Of a stretch of 64,000 nucleotides of DNA, positions 59,641-64,000 are shown in pieces. Location: the NCBI GenBank assembly GCA_024138015.1, contig JAMXBB010000001.1:93108684-93172683 (forward strand), written 5' to 3'. Position 1 is the stretch's first letter. Each line of letters starts with the position of its first letter. Under the pieces are notes generated by a model, which did no database searches, was not told the origin of the DNA, and worked only from the letters and a program-made list of their open reading frames with translations. The DNA comes from Lumnitzera littorea (taxonomy: Eukaryota; Streptophyta; Magnoliopsida; Myrtales; Combretaceae). Made by a program: the position numbers and the translations under genes.

Positions 59641-60600
59641 TAGATTATCAATCCTTGGCCTACTTACTTGCATACACCTAAGAGGCCTTCAGTCCCTCGC
59701 TAAAAGAATTCTCTCTCATCAACCTACTGGGGATAAGAAACAGTATATAACAAAATGGTAGTCGAACTCCTTAAGAGCTTTAGGTGGGTACACCCTACTT
59801 TGCTTTGACCTTTGTACCGACACCGACTACTTTCTTGCTAAGAACTCTTTATTGAATGATGAGGGCTCCAGCCCTGTACACTAAGTCCTGCTCGGACCTT
59901 TAGTTGTCAAGAGCTTCCTATTGAGTGCTGAGACATAGGCTCCTGTTGGCAGAGTACTTCTCTTTCGGCCTACTACTAATACTTATAGCATTCCTTACCT
60001 ATCTTTGCAACCTAATGCTATCACATTATGATCTAGCTCAACTATTGCGCCCAAAGATTCCTTAATACGGGACCTTTAGCAAGCTGCTACCTGTCCTTTT
60101 CACCTAACTCTGTACTATTTTCCCTTTTTGTCTTTTGTCCTATTTACCATTTTTCATATGTATTAGGAATCCTCTTTTTATGTATACCTTTTATACTTAT
60201 CCTTAATTGTAATGTTGTACAAGAGACTTATAATAAATAGTCCTTTCTCTTTATAGCTGCAACATCTTAGAATCTTTACAGACATTTTTGAATATACTTG
60301 GTCCTTATGAGACATTTCTCACTAAGTCCATCTTTACACTCTTATCTAGTGTTACTAAATAGCTCAAGATTAATGGTGGGTGGATCTTGGCATTAACTTG
60401 TATGTTATATCAAGTAAAGTGTCAAGTCGTGTTGTGTTTGTAAGTGAGTCATATCTTCCGAACAGCTTTACGTCAGCTACTGCATTCAATTTTCTGACCT
60501 TACCATTCTATTTTCTTCGATACTTCGAAGGACCCATTTGGTTCTTTTCTCCTACGGTAAGTCCTAGTGATAATTGAGCTCTTAGGCACATCATATAATT
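59641..60600 (+). repeat. Probable 5' LTR of element D
   Basis: It lies between the end of B and a degenerate primer-binding site and has no coding content. Words such as ACTTATAATAAATAGTCC (60216 onward) are LTR-like. Exact ends are not determinable without the second LTR. Confidence 0.5.
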
Positions 60601-60602
60601 CC

Positions 60603-60614
60603 TAGTATTAGAGC
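60603..60614 (+). other. Degenerate primer-binding site of element D
   Basis: TAGTATTAGAGC differs from the initiator Met-tRNA type by two transitions. Confidence 0.6.
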
Positions 60615-60859
60615 TTGAGGTTAGGACTAAGAGTTGTGTTGCTATAGTTCCTACTAGTCTGTTGCTTGTTATACTTTGTTTCATTTGGAAGAATAAAGTA
60701 AGTTGCAGTTTACTGTTTAACTGACATTTTTTGTAAGTGTGGGAATTCTTGTGTGAAGAGTATCTTTTGAAGCTTTGTATTGAGGATGTTAAATCCTAGT
60801 GTGTGAAGAGAGATTAACGATGCTAAGAGTGATGCTCATGGTCATGGTTATGTTAACTA

Positions 60860-61930
60860 ACAAACACTACGTACTATTAATGAATAGATATAAGACTTTG
60901 CTGCTATTGTGGCTAGTTTAGCTATCTTAGTGTAAAGAGTCTTAGAGACTGGGTCGAGAGAGAAAGTTGTCATTGAATAGCGCTGAGAAATGGGAGATAG
61001 GCGAAGACGATAAATGAATGAGTAGCAAGCCCTAGAACCCATTCCTTTGAACTAAGCATTACCCTATCGTATTAATAGAGTTGCAAGAAGGAGACTTGAG
61101 TTGGATGAAGTCGAGGAGTTTGATGCGGAAGACCAATACGATGTTGTTGAGGAGTGTGACTTAAGGGCACTTCGAAGAGCTGAGCATCTTAAAGTGTAGA
61201 TTCCGAGCATTAATGGATCTGTTAGTACTGATGACTACTTAGATTGAGAAGAAAAGATAAAAAAGATATTTGACTTATATGAATATGAGGATGCTATATG
61301 TATTAGAGTTTTCTGGATATGCAGCAATGTGGTGGAAAAAGTTGCAAAATGCGTGCCAGAGAGCACATCGTGAGATTTAGATGTGGAATGAGATGAGGAG
61401 AGTTCTGAGATATCAGTTTATTCCAAAGTGTTATGAACAAGACACCTTCCGACACCTTTAAGATTTTAAATAAGGCAGCAAGCCAATAGATGAGTATGTA
61501 TATGAATTCCACTTACTGATGATTTGATGTGATGTCGACGAACTCGAAACCTGAACCATAGCTTGATTCATTTCTAGGCTCAGGATTGAGATTGGTCATA
61601 TTGTGGAGTTGTAGAGACTTGGGAGTCTAGATGAGGCCATCTAAGTGGCATAGAAGGTTGTGAGGCAGAGGCGAAGCCAGATTAACCAACCTGGATTGCT
61701 GAATAGAAGTAGCATGCCAAGCCGATCAAACTATGCATAGAATAGTTTTGAGGTGGACCATTGAAGACAAGGGTTGAGTTGACCTGAAGAGGGTCGATGT
61801 AAGGGTAAGGCCAAGGAACTTGAGGTTCGAAGAGACCTTGAGCTCAGGAAGGAAAACTCGAGAGATCAAGTGCTTTAAATATCTCAGTTATGGACACGTG
61901 GCTAGTCAATATCTAAACTGATGTATCATA
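60860..61930 (+). pseudogene. Gag of element D
   Basis: IPSINGSVSTDDYLD, stop, EEKIKKIFDL (from 61201) corresponds to the core start of this lineage's gag, also visible in A at about 3600-3436. Further blocks are spread over several frames. A knuckle CFKYLSYGHVASQ (61866-61906) has its second cysteine changed to Tyr. More than ten stops and several frameshifts are present. Confidence 0.7.
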
Positions 61931-62149
61931 ACGATCAAAGGAGACAGGCTTCAATTCGAGGTGGAGAGTGCTAATGAAGGAGAGGAGAGGAGGAAGTGGA
62001 AGTTGGACCAATGCTAGAGGAGTTTTAGGAAGACCCCGATGCCCTTACATCTCTTGAAGCAAGAGCTGAGTATTGTTTTGTTGTGTATCAACCTCTCAAC
62101 GCTTTTGTAGTTGATGAGAATGCGCAAAGGGGGAATCCCTTCCACATAA

Positions 62150-62580
62150 ACTGTTGAGTGAATGGCAAGCTTTGTGCCTTGATCATTGATGGAGGAAGCT
62201 GTACCAATGTTATAGCACATGGATTAGTTAAGGCTATGAAGTTGCCAACCCTTTTGCACCTTAAGTTGTATAAGATTTATTGGCTGAACTAGAAAGGAAA
62301 TTTACTTGTTGCTGAGTAAGTTAAAGTATCGATTAGCATTGGAGATAGGTATAAGGATGAGGTATTGTGTGACATCCTTCCCATGTGTGCTTTGCATATC
62401 TTACTCGGCTGACCTTGGCTGTTTGACTTGAGGGTATTACATGATGGTTATAGGAACACCTACAGGTTCCAAAAGGATGAGAAAAAGGTTATACTGACCC
62501 TTATGAGTCCGAAGGAAATGTAAGAGGCATAAGATAAGGTTGCTAGATCGCTACAACAGCAGTCCTTAGTGATTTCCTAA
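62150..62580 (+). pseudogene. Protease of element D
   Basis: ALIIDGGSCTNV at about 62178-62215, followed by LHLKLYKIYWLN and CDILPMCALHILLG, is a retropepsin. Catalytic D-G-G is retained here, unlike A where it reads D-S-R. Later text matches the PLSP-type linker before reverse transcriptase. Confidence 0.8.
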
Positions 62581-62639
62581 GCTTAATTTGCCCAAGAAGT
62601 CAAGGCCAAGGAGTGTGTGCTATTCTTAGTCAAGAAACT

Positions 62640-64000
62640 TTTAGAGTTGAGAGAAGTTGAGAGCTTACCTATCAAAGTACAGATATTACTACAGGAGTAT
62701 GTTGACCTATTTCCTATCAAGACTCCGAAAGGCTTGCCACCTCTAAGAGACATTGAACATTGCATTGAACCTTAGCTGGGAGCTATGTTGTCGAATTGAC
62801 TTGCTTATAGGCTCAATCCCGAGCAGGCAATTGAGTTGAAGAAACAAGTGGACCGGTTGATGGATTGTAGATATGTTCATGAGAGTATGAGCCTTTGTAC
62901 CGTGCTAGCTATGCTAGTGTTGAAGAAGGATGGTTTGTGGAGAATGTGCATTGATAGCCGAGTCATCAATAAGATTACTATTAAATACTGATACCCAATC
63001 CCACGACTTGACAATATGCTTAATGAGTTACATGGTGTTCGCATCTTTTCAAAGATTGACTTGAAAAGTCGCTATCATCAGATATGAATGAGGCTTGAAG
63101 ATAAGTGGCAAATTGCTTTCAAAACAAAGGATAGTCTGTTTAAGTGATTGGTAATGCTATTTGGTTTAACGAAGGCGCTAAGTACTTTTATGTAGCTCAT
63201 GAATCATGTACTAAGGTCACTAATAGGCAAATGTGTTGTGGTCTATTTCAACAATATTCTACTCTACAGTGCCTACCTCATCTCCCATATTGAGCATTTA
63301 TGATTAGTATTCAACATTCTCCATGTTGAGAGGTTATTTGACAACTTAAAGAAATGTGTGTTCTGCCAGAGTGAAGTTGTATTCCTCAGATATGTTGTTT
63401 CAGAGGGAGGATTTCGAGTTGATGAAGAGAAAATCCGAGTTATTCTTGAATGGCTTGTGCCGATTAATGTTGCTGTAGTTAGGAGCTTCTATGGTCTGAC
63501 TTCATTTTATCGGAGATTCATTTGGAACTTTAGTTCCATAATAATACCATTAATCGAGCTAACTAAGAAGAACTCTAAGTTTAAGTGGTAGGAGAAAGCT
63601 CAGAAGAGTTTTAAAGAGATAAAGTCTAAATTAACATCTGCTCCAGTACTCGCCCTGTTAGATTTTGAGAAAGTTTTTTAGGTTAAATGTGACACGTTTA
63701 GAGTTAGCATTAGTGCTGTCCTTATGCAAAAGTGCTGACCTATTGCCTATTTCAGCAAGAAACTCAGAAGAGCTACCTTGAATTACTTGACATATGATAA
63801 GAAGTTCTATTCCTATGTCAGAACACTGTAAAGTTGGCATCATTACTTATTATTGAGAGAATTCATCATCTACTTAGATCATGAATCTCTCAAACATCTT
63901 AGAAGGCAACAAGAACTTTCTCGACGTCATGCTAAATGGGTAGAGTTCTTGGATTCCTTTTGTTGCATCATTCGATATAAGAAAGGTAACACCAACATTG
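62640..64000 (+). pseudogene. Reverse transcriptase and RNase H of element D
   Basis: LQEYVDLFPIKTPKGLPPLR, AYRLNPEQAIELKKQVD, SKIDLKSRYHQ and VVVYFNNILLYS (63237-63272) mark the reverse transcriptase; the last has both catalytic aspartates as Asn. RVDEEKIRVILEWLVPINV and SFYGLTSFYRRFIWNFS follow, then the RNase H blocks PIAYFSKKLRRA and WVEFLDSFCCIIRYKKGNTN at the window edge. About a dozen stops are present. Confidence 0.88.

Larger units (their letters stand above)
59641..64000 (+). mobile_element. Ty3/gypsy element D, decayed, cut by the window end
   Basis: Plus-strand order is LTR (about 59641-60600), degenerate primer-binding site (60603-60614), gag, protease, reverse transcriptase and RNase H; integrase lies beyond the window. 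Protease and reverse transcriptase resemble element A closely (same CTNV motif region and the same YFNNIL box), so D and A share a lineage, though their LTRs are not similar. D probably inserted into element B, whose homology stops at about 59575-59640. Confidence 0.82.

Noticed and set aside
1..64000. CRISPR arrays, operons, bacterial-type systems
   Set aside because: None seen; introns, LTR retrotransposons and SR-protein exons show this is plant nuclear DNA.

Overview
The window is plant nuclear DNA, most likely from a eudicot draft assembly. It is AT-rich, contains two runs of exactly 500 N (9795-10294 and 31060-31559), and consists mostly of decayed retrotransposons. It holds one gene I consider real and intact: a five-exon serine/arginine-rich splicing factor of the plant RS31/RS40/RS41 subfamily on the + strand (CDS 45141-48574, 250 residues). 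The species cannot be named from the sequence.

Layout: 1-5157 is a minus-strand Ty3/gypsy element (A), cut by the window start, inserted in the second ORF of a minus-strand LINE (5158 to about 7900). The first ORF of that LINE carries a further 878-bp insertion. After a transposon-poor AT-rich stretch and a gap, 11264-13000 holds an Ogre/Tat-like LTR with its leader and a 145-bp tandem duplication. From 14 to 19 kb there is noncoding AT-rich DNA with a cluster of inverted repeats. A family of about 3.1-3.2-kb LTRs occurs three times: 19105-22348 (-), 31560-33205 (-, cut by the gap) and 36008-39088 (+, a solo LTR with a 5-bp target duplication). Between them lie a duplicated hAT-like tract, a Tat-type LTR and leader (27301-31059), and a tract dense in the motif CCGAGCT. 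A tRNA-derived SINE-like unit with a doubled A box and a second Ogre/Tat-like LTR fill 40.4-42.8 kb.

The splicing-factor gene follows, with an inferred 5' UTR intron. After an intergenic stretch, the right end is a nest. Gypsy element B (51754 to about 59640) is split in its protease by a complete 5849-bp chromovirus (C, 53594-59442, TSD CAAGG, LTRs of 533 and 542 bp). It is followed by gypsy element D (about 59641 to the window end), of the same lineage as A.

Every retroelement seen is dead through stop codons, frameshifts and changed catalytic residues. In C most stops are explained by C-to-T or G-to-A changes, and its LTRs differ almost only by transitions, as expected of methylated, silenced DNA. 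I found no undescribed gene system. The most useful observations are the nested insertions with target duplications, the matching loss of both reverse-transcriptase aspartates in A and D, and a candidate poison exon in the splicing-factor gene.
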